A DNA stretch of 26,062 nucleotides from positions 1 to 26,062 of the IMG/VR virus record IMGVR_UViG_3300007540_000010. The stretch is one strand, 5' to 3'. Shown here one piece after another: positions 25,673 through 26,062 of the stretch. This stretch comes from a virus. A program made the position numbers and the translations under genes. The notes beneath the pieces are model-generated. The model worked only from the letters and a program-made list of their open reading frames with translations, was not told the DNA's origin and did not search any database. The stretch's first letter is position 1, and each line of letters opens with the position of its first letter.

Positions 25673-26062
25673 CCTTTTTAAACCGCTTGCATTTATTCTA
25701 CAACTAATGAATTCATTGTAGTAGGTGTCATCGTACAACACGTTCAAGTCAAATTGCAGCTTGGTTTCCCAGTATGCCATCATTGTTTTGTTTGCACATA
25801 GGTGCAGGATCTCTCGTGTTATTGTATGTGGTTCAAGTTTCTCAATGTCTGCACTGAGTGTCTTGCTGCTTCCGTAATACCGTTGCCAATCCGTTTCAAT
25901 GCGACTATGCCGCTTATTGGACTTACCTTTGAGGGGCTTGCGTTTGAGGATGCTCCACAAGTTCTTTTTACCTATATACTTCATTTGATTTGAAGTGTTA
26001 GTAATACAATAAACAAACCCTTGATATTCTTCAGGGGCAGTTGTAAAAGGTTTGTCTTGGTA
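25655..26062 (-). CDS. GIY-YIG nuclease (SegE-like), C-terminal part with repeated junction segment
   Basis: This is the rest of the gene starting at 135; the bases 25940-26062 repeat 1-123, so only 25939-25655 are additional. The joined protein has 139 residues. After the KYIGKKN strand it contains a basic loop (KRKPLKGKSNKR), RIETDWQRYYGSSKTLSADI, ITREILHLCANKTMMAYWET and a final YDDTYYNEFISCRINASGL. These match SegE-like GIY-YIG endonucleases, in which W-x-x-YYGS and the terminal YYNxFI-x-C-R/K are conserved. The end of the gene overlaps the -35 of the lipoprotein promoter. Window truncation only; no sign of inactivation. Confidence 0.85.
   Translation of the reverse strand, partial: YQDKPFTTAPEEYQGFVYCITNTSNQMKYIGKKNLWSILKRKPLKGKSNKRHSRIETDWQRYYGSSKTLSADIEKLEPHTITREILHLCANKTMMAYWETKLQFDLNVLYDDTYYNEFISCRINASGLKRLTNSV
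25940..26062. repeat. Terminal direct repeat, right copy
   Basis: Identical to bases 1-123. See the left copy. Confidence 0.95.

Noticed and set aside
1-26062. CRISPR array, insertion sequence, integrase/attachment site
   Set aside because: No spaced repeats of the right period, no transposase or recombinase frame and no tRNA fragment seen.

Overview
The window looks like a complete, circularly assembled genome of a small tailed (siphovirus-like) phage, about 40% G+C by eye, of the type recovered from marine viral metagenomes. The first 123 bases recur exactly as the last 123, so the unique length is 25,939 bp. One gene, a GIY-YIG (SegE-like) nuclease, is cut by the window ends and becomes a continuous 139-codon frame only when the ends are joined. 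No host marker is present and I cannot name the host.

All genes but two lie on the minus strand and follow the classical head-to-tail order once the circle is closed. A first module runs from the small terminase (668-1081) through two unknown genes, the junction-spanning nuclease and a lipoprotein (25399-25614) to a strong terminator. The second module holds two degenerate HNH-like proteins, a small coiled-coil protein, terminase large subunit, portal, two tiny basic proteins, scaffold, major capsid protein, connector, tail terminator and major tail protein, ending at a hairpin near 18500. The third holds a 58-codon gene, the tail assembly chaperones (with a canonical -1 slippery heptamer), a tail completion protein, the tape measure, distal tail proteins and a tail hub spread over three coupled ORFs. 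The fourth holds five fibre or adhesin genes, a holin-like membrane protein and a zinc-ribbon/AT-hook-like protein. The only plus-strand genes are two unknown ones (1374-2431), converging on the late genes at back-to-back terminators.

The control layer is the most interesting part. Two sigma70-type promoters (plus strand near 1316-1344, minus strand near 25645-25672) have perfect TTGACA and TATACT elements and share the same 15-bp palindrome, TATACTTAATGTATA, over the -10 and start point. Separately, the octamer NATAAATA, identical to the late-promoter core of T4 and T4-like cyanophages, occurs at module boundaries. In front of three genes (small terminase, first HNH-like gene, zinc-ribbon gene) it or a one-mismatch version lies exactly five bases from the ATG, with no Shine-Dalgarno, which predicts leaderless late mRNAs. 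I see no gp55-like sigma, polymerase, primase, helicase, integrase or endolysin. The phage therefore either borrows host functions or depends on a co-infecting T4-like phage. The second idea is speculative but testable.

Other points of interest are a candidate 150-nt small RNA with its own promoter and terminator (2430-2580), tandem 18-bp repeats beside the early promoter that could be operators or iterons, and two leader or intergenic RNAs with mutually exclusive hairpins (8561-8615, 9035-9073).
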